A DNA stretch of 64,000 nucleotides, from assembly GCF_947499065.1 (NCBI RefSeq), contig NZ_CANMMT010000007.1, forward strand, positions 1 to 64,000. Direction: 5' to 3'. The notes under the pieces were generated by a model. That model was not told the DNA's origin. It saw nothing but the letters and a program-made list of their open reading frames with translations, and did no database searches. The DNA is from an uncultured Tenacibaculum sp. (GTDB lineage Bacteria > Bacteroidota > Bacteroidia > Flavobacteriales > Flavobacteriaceae). Each line of letters starts with the position of its first letter. Position 1 is the stretch's first letter. Positions 49,902 through 58,078 of the stretch are shown here, piece by piece. The translations under genes and the position numbers were made by a program.

Positions 49902-50402
49902 ATGCCTGTAAAAATTAGATTACAAAGACACGGTAAAAAAGGAAAACCATTTTATTGGGTAGTAGCTGCTGATTCAAGAGCTAAAAGAGACGGACGTTTC
50001 TTAGAAAAAATCGGAACTTACAATCCAAACACTAACCCTGCAACTATTGATTTAGATGTTGATGGTGCTGTAAAGTGGTTACAAAATGGTGCTCAACCAA
50101 CTGATACTGCTAGAGCAATTTTATCTTATAAAGGTGCTTTATTAAAGAATCACTTAGCTGGTGGAGTACGTAAAGGTGCTTTAACTGAAGAGCAAGCTGA
50201 AGCTAAATTCAACGCTTGGTTAGAGGAAAAAGCTGGAAAAGTAGCTGGAAAAACTGATGGTTTAGTAAAAGCTCAAGCTGATGCTAAGGCAAAAGCATTA
50301 GAAGCTGAAAAAGCTGTAAACGAAGCTCGTATTGCTGCTAAAGCTCCTGTTGTAGATAGTGAAGATGCTGCTACTGAAGGTGGTGCTGATAGCGAAGAAT
50401 AA
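49902..50402 (+). CDS. rpsP: 30S ribosomal protein S16
   Basis: A 166-residue protein. The first 85 residues are S16 ([16 protein letters not shown], then [12 protein letters not shown]). The last 80 residues are an Ala/Glu/Lys-rich tail, typical of Bacteroidota S16, which runs longer than in E. coli. It assembles early in the 30S body. rimM follows after 13 nt, the conserved order. Confidence 0.96.
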   Translation: MPVKIRLQRHGKKGKPFYWVVAADSRAKRDGRFLEKIGTYNPNTNPATIDLDVDGAVKWLQNGAQPTDTARAILSYKGALLKNHLAGGVRKGALTEEQAEAKFNAWLEEKAGKVAGKTDGLVKAQADAKAKALEAEKAVNEARIAAKAPVVDSEDAATEGGADSEE

Positions 50403-50415
50403 AACTGTATAGACG

Positions 50416-50949
50416 ATGCTGCAAAAAAAGGATTGCTTTTATCTTGGCAAAATCGTTAAAAAACATAGTTTTAAGGGAGAAGTTGTAATCAAACTTGATA
50501 CAGACGAACCCGATCTTTATAGAAATTTGGAATCAGTTTTTGTCGATTTAGGCAATAATCTGGTTCCTTTTTTTATTGAAAAATCTTCTTTAAGTAAGAG
50601 TACTATGTTTCGCGTCAAATTTGAAGACGTAGATTCTGAGCAAGATGCAGACGCTATTATGCGTTCTGATATATATTTACCATTAGATTTACTGCCTAAA
50701 CTTTCTGGTAATAAATTTTATTATCACGAAGTAATTGGTTTTAAAGTAATAGATGTTTCTCATGGAGAGGTAGGGAGTATTGTTAGTATTAACGATTCTT
50801 CTGCTCAGCCTTTGTTTGAAATCGAAGGTGCTAATGGTGATGAAATTTTTATCCCTATGATTGATGAGTTTATCAAAAAGGTAGATAAAGAAAATAAAAT
50901 TGTTGAAGTTGCTACCCCAGAAGGGTTAATTGATTTGTATTTAGAGTAA
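50416..50949 (+). CDS. rimM: 16S rRNA processing protein RimM
   Basis: A 177-residue assembly factor for the 30S head, which binds S19. The N-terminal RimM domain has L-G-K-I-V-K-K-H-S-F-K-G-E-V-V-I-K, and a PRC-barrel-like C-terminal domain holds F-Y-Y-H-E-V-I-G-F and P-M-I-D-E-F-I. Operon with rpsP. trmD, the usual third member, does not follow here. Confidence 0.94.
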   Translation: MLQKKDCFYLGKIVKKHSFKGEVVIKLDTDEPDLYRNLESVFVDLGNNLVPFFIEKSSLSKSTMFRVKFEDVDSEQDADAIMRSDIYLPLDLLPKLSGNKFYYHEVIGFKVIDVSHGEVGSIVSINDSSAQPLFEIEGANGDEIFIPMIDEFIKKVDKENKIVEVATPEGLIDLYLE

Positions 50950-50971
50950 AATTTCTTGAATGTAGTTTTAT

Positions 50972-51015
50972 AAAAAAAGGGGACTTTTTAATAAGACAAA
51001 AAAAGGGGAATTTTT
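50972..51015 (+). repeat. Two A7-GGGG tandem units downstream of rimM
   Basis: AAAAAAAGGGGACTTTTT and AAAAAAAGGGGAATTTTT repeat with a 26-nt period. Each has A and T arms that could form a short weak hairpin around GGGGA. Perhaps a weak double terminator for rpsP-rimM, otherwise unexplained. Confidence 0.5.
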
Positions 51016-51027
51016 GAATTTATAAGA

Positions 51028-51210
51028 TTAAATGTTTTTTAATCTTTGTACATCGGTAATTTGATATGACATGCCGTTGAAGTTTTTCTTGATAATCACT
51101 CTTTCTAGCCAAAACATAGAACCACTATGGAATAAAGGTAGAACAAGAAATTTTTTTAACTTCTTTTTGCTAGATTTGATAGATTTTTTTCTTGATAAAT
51201 TGATTTTCAT
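51028..51210 (-). CDS. Small basic protein of unknown function
   Basis: A 60-residue protein with a lysine-rich N-terminus (S-R-K-K-S-I-K-S-S-K-K-K-L-K-K) and a structured-looking end (S-G-S-M-F-W-L-E-R-V-I, then Y-Q-I-T-D-V-Q-R-L). I do not recognise a family. The composition looks protein-like, but there is no operon partner. It could be a DNA- or RNA-binding small protein. Confidence 0.5.
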   Translation of the reverse strand: MKINLSRKKSIKSSKKKLKKFLVLPLFHSGSMFWLERVIIKKNFNGMSYQITDVQRLKNI

Positions 51211-51320
51211 TTAAGTAAGGTTTTAGAAAGGTTATCTTTTTATGGGGAAAAAATCTTTGGCAAAGATGAGTATTTTTTTAAAGAAATAAAAAAAACTAAT
51301 AGTTAAAAAATAGTATATTT

Positions 51321-51824
51321 TTAAAAAACATATTCAAATACTTGGTCTTCACAATTATCGAATATTTGTTTTAATCCAACGTATTTAAAACCTAATCGTT
51401 TCAATAATTTTTGTGAAGCTTTATTATGAGGCATTGTAAAAGCGTATACTTTTTCTTGCTGAAATTTATTTTTAACATACTCCATAAATAGTTGAGTTGC
51501 TTCCGTAGCGTATCCTTTTCCTCTGGCTTTAGGTAAAAAGGCATAGCCAATATCAATAAATTCTAACTTTTCTCGCTGTAAAGCAGTAGAAGTACCAATG
51601 GGTTCGTTAGTACTTTTTGAAATTACGGTAAAGAAACCTAAACCATCTAGTTTTGAATTTTTAAAGAGAATGCCTTTTAAATAGACTTCAGTTTCCTCAA
51701 CTGTTTTTAAGTTTTTATCGCTAATAAATTGAATCCAGTCAGGATCATTAAAAAGCTCAAAATAAAAAGGGGCATCGCTTACTTTAGCTTCGCGAATAAT
51801 AAGTCTTTTACTTTCTAAATGCAT
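51321..51824 (-). CDS. GNAT family N-acetyltransferase
   Basis: A 167-residue RimJ/RimL-type acetyltransferase (starts M-H-L-E-S-K-R-L-I-I-R-E). The acetyl-CoA site is G-K-G-Y-A-T-E-A near residue 105, followed by A-S-Q-K-L-L-K-R-L-G-F-K-Y near 145. The start was chosen at this ATG; an in-frame upstream one adds an unrelated 12-residue extension. Substrate unknown. It is divergent from the PhnA-domain gene. Confidence 0.88.
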   Translation of the reverse strand: MHLESKRLIIREAKVSDAPFYFELFNDPDWIQFISDKNLKTVEETEVYLKGILFKNSKLDGLGFFTVISKSTNEPIGTSTALQREKLEFIDIGYAFLPKARGKGYATEATQLFMEYVKNKFQQEKVYAFTMPHNKASQKLLKRLGFKYVGLKQIFDNCEDQVFEYVF

Positions 51825-51878
51825 CTGATAAAGATAAAATAAAAATGTACTTTTACACACCTTAATTTAGAGTATAAA

Positions 51879-52469
51879 ATGAGTTTATTACAGGAGTTAG
51901 AAGAAAGAAGTGGAAAGCAATGCGAATTATGTGCTGCAAAAGATAATTTATCAATTTATGAAGTGCCTCCAGTATCTACCGGTGGTGTAGACGGAAGTTT
52001 ATTAGCGTGTGCGACTTGTATTGAGCAAATAAATGATGTTGAAAAAACAGAAGCAAACCATTGGCGTTGTTTAAATGATTCTATGTGGAGTGAATTTAGA
52101 GCAGTAAAAATTGTTGCTTGGAGAATGCTTTCTAGACTTCGTAATGAAGGATGGCCACAGGATTTATTAGATATGTTGTATTTAGAGGATGATGATTTAC
52201 GTTTTGCTAAAGAAAGTGGAGATCATTTAGATGAGAGTGAAAAGATAATTCATAGAGATGCTAATGGCGCTATTTTACAAGCAGGAGATTCTGTAGTGTT
52301 AATTAAAGATTTAAAAGTGAAAGGATCTAGCATGGTTGCTAAACAAGGAACGGCTGTACGTAGAATTTCTCTAGATCGCGAAAATGCTAAATATATTGAA
52401 GGTAAAGTAGGGGCTACCCAAATTGTAATTGTAACAGATTACGTGAAAAAAATGACTGAAAAAGAATAG
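51879..52469 (+). CDS. PhnA domain protein
   Basis: A 196-residue protein. An N-terminal zinc-ribbon-like region (C-E-L-C-A-A at residue 16, C-A-T-C at 49) is followed by a C-terminal PhnA domain (D-S-V-V-L-I-K-D-L-K-V-K-G-S and V-I-V-T-D-Y-V-K-K). PhnA-type proteins are named after phosphonate operons but their function is unclear and they occur without such genes, as here. Cytoplasmic. The terminator overlaps its last codons. Confidence 0.85.
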   Translation: MSLLQELEERSGKQCELCAAKDNLSIYEVPPVSTGGVDGSLLACATCIEQINDVEKTEANHWRCLNDSMWSEFRAVKIVAWRMLSRLRNEGWPQDLLDMLYLEDDDLRFAKESGDHLDESEKIIHRDANGAILQAGDSVVLIKDLKVKGSSMVAKQGTAVRRISLDRENAKYIEGKVGATQIVIVTDYVKKMTEKE

Positions 52470-52497
52470 GTTTAATTTTATTACACCTATTCTTTTT
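52459..52497 (+). terminator. Terminator overlapping the end of the PhnA gene
   Basis: AAAAAGAATAGGT and ACCTATTCTTTTT form a 13-bp stem around a 13-nt loop. The left arm includes the stop codon. A TATCTTTG box at 52497-52504, directly after it, may be the promoter of the next gene. Confidence 0.8.
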
Positions 52498-52585
52498 ATC
52501 TTTGTATTACAATAAATTGAAAAAGCTGAGAAAATAAATTGCTATAATCTCACCAAAAACGTATTAAATAAATTTATAAATTATT

Positions 52586-53587
52586 ATGAGAAAGACAATT
52601 TTTACAATTGCTATGCTTTGCATTGCAATTAATAGTACTGCTCAAACATCTGAAATTAAAGAGGAAAATGGGAATGTTGGAGTTGGTACTACGAATCCTA
52701 GTGAAAAATTTGAAGTATATAATTCAGTAACAAAACCAGGAATTATTTCACTAAGAAGCTCAAGAAATGATGCTCAAAATGTTGATGTAGGAAGAGTGGT
52801 AGCTAAGCAAGGTACCACTGAAGTTTCAAGGATAGGCATGCCAAGAGCTGGTGGAACCAATACAGGATATCTTACCTTTTGGACAAAAGAAACAAATACA
52901 TCAGCCTTAAAGGAGAGTGTGAGAATTAATGAGAAAGGTAATGTTGGTATAGGAAAAACAACACCAACTGAAAAATTACATATAGAAGGAAACCTTTTAA
53001 TAGATGCATTTGAAAAAGGAAATGAGTCTGGTATTTTCTTTAGAGAAGGTTTTAGTCAGTCAAATAAGTATAATTTGTCAATTTTAGCATATAACCATAA
53101 TGGTTCTAGTGCTGATGGTTTAAGTATTAATGGTTTTGATGGAATTAGTTTTTCTACTGGTGCAGGTACACGAAATGAAAGAATGAGAATAAAACAAAAT
53201 GGAAACGTAGGAATAGGAACAATAGAAACAGGAAAGCATAGGTTAGCTGTTGAAGGTTCTATAGGGGCAAGGGAAATTAAAGTAGAAGCTACTGGTTGGT
53301 CAGATTTTGTATTTGAAAACGAGTATGAATTACCTACATTAAAAGAAGTAGAAAAACATATTAAAGAAAAAGGACATTTAAAAGATATTCCGAGTGAAGC
53401 TGAAGTGCTAAAAAATGGATTCTATTTAGGGGAAATGGACTCTAAATTATTACAAAAAATTGAAGAGTTAACTTTATATACAATTCAGCAAGAGAAACAA
53501 TTAAAAGAACAGGCTAAGAATATTAAGAGATTAGAAGCTTTAGTTGAAAAATTAATAGAAAACAAAAAGCAAAATACAGCTAAATAG
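52586..53587 (+). CDS. Exported tail-fibre-like protein with G-x-G-T repeats and C-terminal coiled coil
   Basis: A 333-residue protein with a signal peptide (ending N-S-T-A-Q). It contains three repeats of G-N-V-G-[IV]-G-x-T-x-P-x-E-K-[FL], at about residues 30, 112 and 208, the pattern of phage tail-fibre-like and S74-adjacent surface proteins in Bacteroidota. The last 90 residues are charged and helical (E-K-Q-L-K-E-Q-A-K-N-I-K-R-L-E-A-L) and could trimerise. Probably secreted or surface. No other phage gene is near, so it is not prophage. Role unknown. Confidence 0.8.
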   Translation: MRKTIFTIAMLCIAINSTAQTSEIKEENGNVGVGTTNPSEKFEVYNSVTKPGIISLRSSRNDAQNVDVGRVVAKQGTTEVSRIGMPRAGGTNTGYLTFWTKETNTSALKESVRINEKGNVGIGKTTPTEKLHIEGNLLIDAFEKGNESGIFFREGFSQSNKYNLSILAYNHNGSSADGLSINGFDGISFSTGAGTRNERMRIKQNGNVGIGTIETGKHRLAVEGSIGAREIKVEATGWSDFVFENEYELPTLKEVEKHIKEKGHLKDIPSEAEVLKNGFYLGEMDSKLLQKIEELTLYTIQQEKQLKEQAKNIKRLEALVEKLIENKKQNTAK

Positions 53588-53609
53588 AATTTTGTTAGTT
53601 GCAAAATAT

Positions 53610-53644
53610 AAAAAGGTCAAAACTTAAATGTTTTGACCTTTTTG
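53610..53644. terminator. Bidirectional terminator
   Basis: AAAAAGGTCAAAAC and GTTTTGACCTTTTT form a 14-bp stem with a 6-nt loop, between convergent genes. Confidence 0.85.
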
Positions 53645-53663
53645 TTTTTGTTGAGAAAGATGT

Positions 53664-54719
53664 TTATTTCTCAGTATTGTAGTATACTTTATAAAATTTC
53701 ATTTTTTTGTCTTCATCATATCCTTGTTCTAAATATTCTGAAGAAGCATCAGGAGCATCAACATCAATTTTAATTTGAATGTTAGTGTCTAGTTTTATTT
53801 CTGTTTTAAATTTACTTTTTTCCTTTTTTAATACTGCATCTGATACATCAAAATTATTACGTATTAATACATCATTTAGTTTTTCAAAATGTTTTTTGTA
53901 GTCTTCAAACATGTCTTTATGCTTGTCTTCTTCAAAAATTTCATCTTTAAAACCGTGGTAATCTACACTTTCGTGTTCTTTAAAATAATCAACAGTATTC
54001 GCTAAGAAATTACTTTGCTCTTGTTTTCCAAATTCTGGTTTTATAACCTCTTCAGAAAACTCTTTACACATCTCTAAATAGTTTTGAGTGTGTAAATTAC
54101 GGTCATCAGCATATTTTACACTTAAGAAATTCTTAATCCAATATTGAGCATCGTAATTATTGTTGTCGACTGATAAAACAACGGTTCCTTCCGTATCAGA
54201 AGAGTTTAAAATTAAACAACCTTTATCAAGTTTTTTAGTAGAAATTCCTTTTTGAACTACAACATCAAAGCTTTCATCATCTAAATAAGTCTGGAAAAAA
54301 TCTACTTTACTTTCAATTTTAAAAATACCAACAGCTTCTGTTAAAACATCTTTGTATTCAATACCTTCAAAATAGGCAACAATTACATCACCTGTTTTAA
54401 TATTGGCAGAATTAGATTGTTCGTATAAGTGATTTACAATATTTTTAGAGTTTTCTATAAATACTTCATTACTATCGTCTTCAAAAATATCAGAAGAATA
54501 TTTATTCAATTCGTTTAATCGAACATCAGCATGATGACTAAAACGATAACTTTGCGTAACATTTCCAAAGTTCTTTAATAAAAAAGGCATTAATAACTCA
54601 TAACTTTCTTCATCAAATCGAACTAAACTTTCTGATAAAGCATTTTGTCCGCTATTGTACTTATTAGCAACTTTATGAATAATACATTTGTTAATTTCTG
54701 CACGTGTTCTTTTTATCAT
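53664..54719 (-). CDS. Nucleoid-associated protein (NdpA/YejK-like)
   Basis: A 351-residue protein of the 37-kDa nucleoid-associated family (PF04245). N-terminal I-I-H-K-V-A-N-K and central D-V-I-V-A-Y-F-E-G and G-I-F-K-I-E-S-K segments match. It likely binds the chromosome. The C-terminal half is acidic. It is transcribed alone, opposite to the tail-fibre-like gene, with rnhB just upstream on the same strand. Confidence 0.85.
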   Translation of the reverse strand: MIKRTRAEINKCIIHKVANKYNSGQNALSESLVRFDEESYELLMPFLLKNFGNVTQSYRFSHHADVRLNELNKYSSDIFEDDSNEVFIENSKNIVNHLYEQSNSANIKTGDVIVAYFEGIEYKDVLTEAVGIFKIESKVDFFQTYLDDESFDVVVQKGISTKKLDKGCLILNSSDTEGTVVLSVDNNNYDAQYWIKNFLSVKYADDRNLHTQNYLEMCKEFSEEVIKPEFGKQEQSNFLANTVDYFKEHESVDYHGFKDEIFEEDKHKDMFEDYKKHFEKLNDVLIRNNFDVSDAVLKKEKSKFKTEIKLDTNIQIKIDVDAPDASSEYLEQGYDEDKKMKFYKVYYNTEK

Positions 54720-54752
54720 CTTCTAAAAAATTGGAAGACAAAAATAGAAAAA

Positions 54753-55352
54753 CTAAAGTTTTAATTTAAGTTGTTCGGGTAACAATTTGAATGATTTACG
54801 ATGATATGGGGTAGCTCCATGTTCTCTAATGGCATTTCTATGCTCTTTGGTTGGATATCCTTTGTTTTTTTTCCAATTGTATTGTGGGTATTCTTGATGA
54901 ATTTTTTCCATGAATTCATCTCTATATGTTTTAGCTAAAACCGAAGCCGCTGCAATACTCATAAATTTAGCATCCCCTTTTACAATAGTTTGATGTGGTA
55001 CTTCTTTGTAGGGTTTAAATTTATTTCCATCAACTATAATGAATTCAGGTTGAGTAGAAAGTTGCTCAAGCGATCTATGCATACCAGTAATAGAAGCTTG
55101 CAATACATTTAATTCATCTACTTCTTCATGATGAATAAAAGATACCGCATAAGCTAAGGCGTGTTCTTCTATATAAGGACGAAGTTCTTGTCGTTTCTTT
55201 TCTGAAAGTTGTTTGGAATCATTTAAGAGTTCATGTTGAAAATTTTCAGGTAAAATAACGGCTGCAGCTACAACAGGACCCGATAAACAACCTCTTCCTG
55301 CTTCGTCTGTTCCTGCTTCAAGACTAACTCCACTATAATTTAATTTCAACAT
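54753..55352 (-). CDS. rnhB: Ribonuclease HII
   Basis: A 199-residue nuclease that removes ribonucleotides from DNA. Catalytic Asp and Glu in [14 protein letters not shown] at residue 15, Asp in I-V-D-G-N-K-F near 105, and Asp in the T-Y-R-D-E-F-M segment near 143. The length is standard. It is divergent from the porin gene, with starts close together, so the two may share regulatory DNA. Confidence 0.94.
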   Translation of the reverse strand: MLKLNYSGVSLEAGTDEAGRGCLSGPVVAAAVILPENFQHELLNDSKQLSEKKRQELRPYIEEHALAYAVSFIHHEEVDELNVLQASITGMHRSLEQLSTQPEFIIVDGNKFKPYKEVPHQTIVKGDAKFMSIAAASVLAKTYRDEFMEKIHQEYPQYNWKKNKGYPTKEHRNAIREHGATPYHRKSFKLLPEQLKLKL

Positions 55353-55422
55353 GCTACAAATTAACAGTTTTCAAAGAAATTATTCACAATTTTTGTCGTT
55401 TAATTATTTTACTTTTGTAGTC

Positions 55423-57381
55423 ATGAAGAAAAATTTTTTAGTATTTTTTTGTTTGATAAGTATTCAAACAGTTTTTTCTCAGGTTAGGCCCATAAATGAT
55501 GGTTTTGGGGGAGGAATAGGTAGAGGTAGTCAAGAAGTAGATTCGTTATCAAATAATGAAATTAAAGTAAAACTTAGTGGAAAAACGAAGTATACAGATT
55601 ATAAAATTATATCATCAAAAAATGATACTACGATTGTAGATACTACTTTAACAATAAAAAAATATTATAAGTTTAACTTTTTAAGGAAAGATAATTTTGA
55701 ACTGCTAGAGTTTCACAATCAAGGGCAAACATTTAATAATTTAGCTTATGATTTTGATAATATTTCTAGGTTTCCTGATATAGGTTTTAGAGCGAAACAG
55801 TTTAATTATTTTAAGATAGAAGATGTAAACTATTATCATGTTCCAACGCCTACTACTGAAATCATGTACAGAACAGGTTTGGAACAAGGTCAGGTTTTAG
55901 ATGCTTTATTTACAGCTAATTTGTCTAAACGATTTAATGTTGGAATTGCTTATAAAGGATTACGTTCGTTGGGGGCTTATAGAAGGTCGTTGGCAAGTTC
56001 AGGTAATTTTAGATTGAGTTTTAGGTATGAAAGTCCAAAGGATCAATACGCTATAAGAGGTCAAATAGTTAATCAAGATTTTTTTAATCAAGAAAGTGGA
56101 GGATTGACTGCTAGTTCTTTGGCTTCTTTTTTAAATGATGATCCAAACTTTAGCACGAATAGAGGGAGGTTGGATGTTAATTTGGATAATGCTGAAAATA
56201 CTTTAGAAGGTAAACGATTATATTTTGAGCAAACTTACAAGCTGTTATCTTCCAAGGACAGTTTAAGCAAAAAAGATTTTTCAAACTTAAAAATAGGACA
56301 TTCTTTTACAAGAGAATCAAAGTTTTATAGATTTACTCAAGCAGGAGTCACATCGTTTTTTGGTAATGCAGGAGTCACTGGGGCGGTTAATAATAAAACA
56401 AATTTTTTGCTTTATGATAACCAAGTGTTTTTAGATTTTAATTCTAAATATGTATTAGGTAGGTTTAGGGTTAAAACGAATTATACTACCTATAGTTATG
56501 GCTACGAGAATTTGCAGAATAATTTAGTAGGGATGACTAAAAATAGGCTAAAAGGTGATGCTGTTTCGTTTGGTGCAGATTGGAATGGAAAAATAAAAAA
56601 CTTTTATATAAACGCTTCTGCGAACATAACACCTGGTAGTGGTAGATTGTCAGGGAATAATTTAAAAGCTGAAGCTTTGTATAAAAAGGACAGCTTATTT
56701 ACTATAAAAGCTAAACTTGGAATTAGTAATAAGTTGCCTAATTTTAATTTTTTATTACATCAAAGTAATTATGATGCTTATAATTGGGAAAATAATTTTG
56801 CATCAATTGGAACACGAACATTGGGTGGAGTTATAGAGTCCAAATGGGGAAACGCTTCTGTAGATATTACTAATATTGATAATTATACATATTTTGATGA
56901 AAATAACTTGCCAAAACAATTTTCAGGAAGTGTAAATTATTTGAAAGCGAAAGCATCTAAAGAGTTTAAGTTTGGTAAGTTTGCCTTAGACAATACTGTT
57001 ATGTACCAAAAGGTAGCAAGTGGAAGCGATGTTTTTAGAGTCCCTGAATTTGTAACAAGAAATACATTGTATTATTCAGATCACTGGTTTAAAGGAAATC
57101 CTTTATTAGTACAAATAGGAGCAACTTTTAACTATTTTTCAAAATATAAAGCAAACGCATATAATCCATTATTGGCCGAGTTTACTTTACAGAATACTAC
57201 AGAGATTGGTTATCCAACGGTAGATTTATTTTTTAATGGAAGAGTGCGTAGAACTCGTATCTATTTTAAAGCAGATAACATAAGTTCTTTTTTCTTAAAG
57301 AAAGATTATTTATCAGCACCTAATTATCCGTATAGAGATTTTGTAATACGTTTTGGAGTTGTTTGGAACTGGTTTATATAA
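55423..57381 (+). CDS. Putative outer-membrane porin (Porin_10-like)
   Basis: A 652-residue exported protein with a signal peptide (L-I-S-I-Q-T-V-F-S-Q). After a roughly 110-residue N-terminal segment it is beta-rich, with many alternating aromatic strands ending in R-F-G-V-V-W-N-W-F-I, an outer-membrane barrel end. It fits the putative porin family of Bacteroidota. The start is the ATG before K-K-N-F-L-V-F-F; a longer in-frame start would overlap rnhB and mask the signal. Substrate unknown. Confidence 0.8.
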   Translation: MKKNFLVFFCLISIQTVFSQVRPINDGFGGGIGRGSQEVDSLSNNEIKVKLSGKTKYTDYKIISSKNDTTIVDTTLTIKKYYKFNFLRKDNFELLEFHNQGQTFNNLAYDFDNISRFPDIGFRAKQFNYFKIEDVNYYHVPTPTTEIMYRTGLEQGQVLDALFTANLSKRFNVGIAYKGLRSLGAYRRSLASSGNFRLSFRYESPKDQYAIRGQIVNQDFFNQESGGLTASSLASFLNDDPNFSTNRGRLDVNLDNAENTLEGKRLYFEQTYKLLSSKDSLSKKDFSNLKIGHSFTRESKFYRFTQAGVTSFFGNAGVTGAVNNKTNFLLYDNQVFLDFNSKYVLGRFRVKTNYTTYSYGYENLQNNLVGMTKNRLKGDAVSFGADWNGKIKNFYINASANITPGSGRLSGNNLKAEALYKKDSLFTIKAKLGISNKLPNFNFLLHQSNYDAYNWENNFASIGTRTLGGVIESKWGNASVDITNIDNYTYFDENNLPKQFSGSVNYLKAKASKEFKFGKFALDNTVMYQKVASGSDVFRVPEFVTRNTLYYSDHWFKGNPLLVQIGATFNYFSKYKANAYNPLLAEFTLQNTTEIGYPTVDLFFNGRVRRTRIYFKADNISSFFLKKDYLSAPNYPYRDFVIRFGVVWNWFI

Positions 57382-57386
57382 AAAGG

Positions 57387-57635
57387 ATGAAGCAAAAGTT
57401 AAAGAATAATTGGAAACTATTTTTAATTGCTAGTTTAACTTTAGGTTTGGCGCCTTTTAAACCTCCGCATATTGTTGGTAAATTAAAATGGATTGCAGGC
57501 GGTAATGCGTTTTCCGGTGAGCATGCAATGCAATTTCAAGATTGGTTTGATGTTTTATTGCATGGAAGTCCTTGGGTTCTTTTATTAGTGTCAGTTATTT
57601 TAAATTTAACTTCATTATTGGTAAAAAACGATTAG
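57387..57635 (+). CDS. Small membrane protein of unknown function
   Basis: An 82-residue protein with two hydrophobic segments (L-F-L-I-A-S-L-T-L-G-L-A and L-L-L-V-S-V-I-L). The middle contains K-P-P-H-I-V-G-K-L-K-W and W-F-D-V-L-L-H-G-S-P-W. Similar small proteins occur in Flavobacteriia beside transport genes, but I cannot name one. It starts 5 nt after the porin stop. Its 3' end overlaps the opposite acetyltransferase gene by 41 nt. Confidence 0.65.
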   Translation: MKQKLKNNWKLFLIASLTLGLAPFKPPHIVGKLKWIAGGNAFSGEHAMQFQDWFDVLLHGSPWVLLLVSVILNLTSLLVKND

Positions 57636-58044
57636 GAATAGAACTTTCTTTTCTACCAGTTGAGATAAAACCTTGACTTTCATAAAAAGGCTGTGCGTTA
57701 GGATCGGCTAATAATGTCATTGTTTGAATATTTAAACTCTTAGCTTTCTCAATAGCATGAGTTAGTAATTGTTTGCCGATTTTTTGACCAATAACATCTG
57801 GGTGTATGAAAAGAAATTCCAATTCTATAGTATTGTTCTGAGGTTGATTTAAAATATAAAACCCAATAGTTTTTTGACTAGAGATAAATTTATAAACCAT
57901 CATTTCCTTAATCATTTTTGAAGTAACGGTTAAATCGTCTTTCCAACTATTAATAAGTTCCTCATTATAGCCCCAGTATGCTTTTGAGGTTAGTGCGATG
58001 CTAGTTAATAATTGAGCATCTTTAATGTTTGCCTTTTGTATCAT
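57595..58044 (-). CDS. GNAT family N-acetyltransferase
   Basis: A 149-residue acetyltransferase. The acetyl-CoA loop is Q-K-I-G-K-Q-L-L near residue 87, followed by L-A-D-P-N-A-Q-P-F-Y-E-S-Q-G-F near 115. Substrate unknown. The last 41 nt overlap the convergent small-membrane-protein gene on the other strand. Confidence 0.88.
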   Translation of the reverse strand: MIQKANIKDAQLLTSIALTSKAYWGYNEELINSWKDDLTVTSKMIKEMMVYKFISSQKTIGFYILNQPQNNTIELEFLFIHPDVIGQKIGKQLLTHAIEKAKSLNIQTMTLLADPNAQPFYESQGFISTGRKESSIPNRFLPIMKLNLK

Positions 58045-58074
58045 AAAAAAAGAAGCCCCACATTAGTGAGGCTT
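58045..58074 (-). terminator. Terminator after nhaC
   Basis: On the minus strand, AAGCC-x-CAC-type arms pair around a short loop (one mismatch) and are followed by seven T residues. It lies 5 nt past the nhaC stop and just before the acetyltransferase gene. Confidence 0.7.
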
Positions 58075-58078
58075 GGTA

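Noticed and set aside
52586..53587. Tail-fibre-like gene taken as evidence of prophage
   Set aside because: It has a signal peptide and no neighbouring phage genes. Such proteins are ordinary surface proteins in Bacteroidota.
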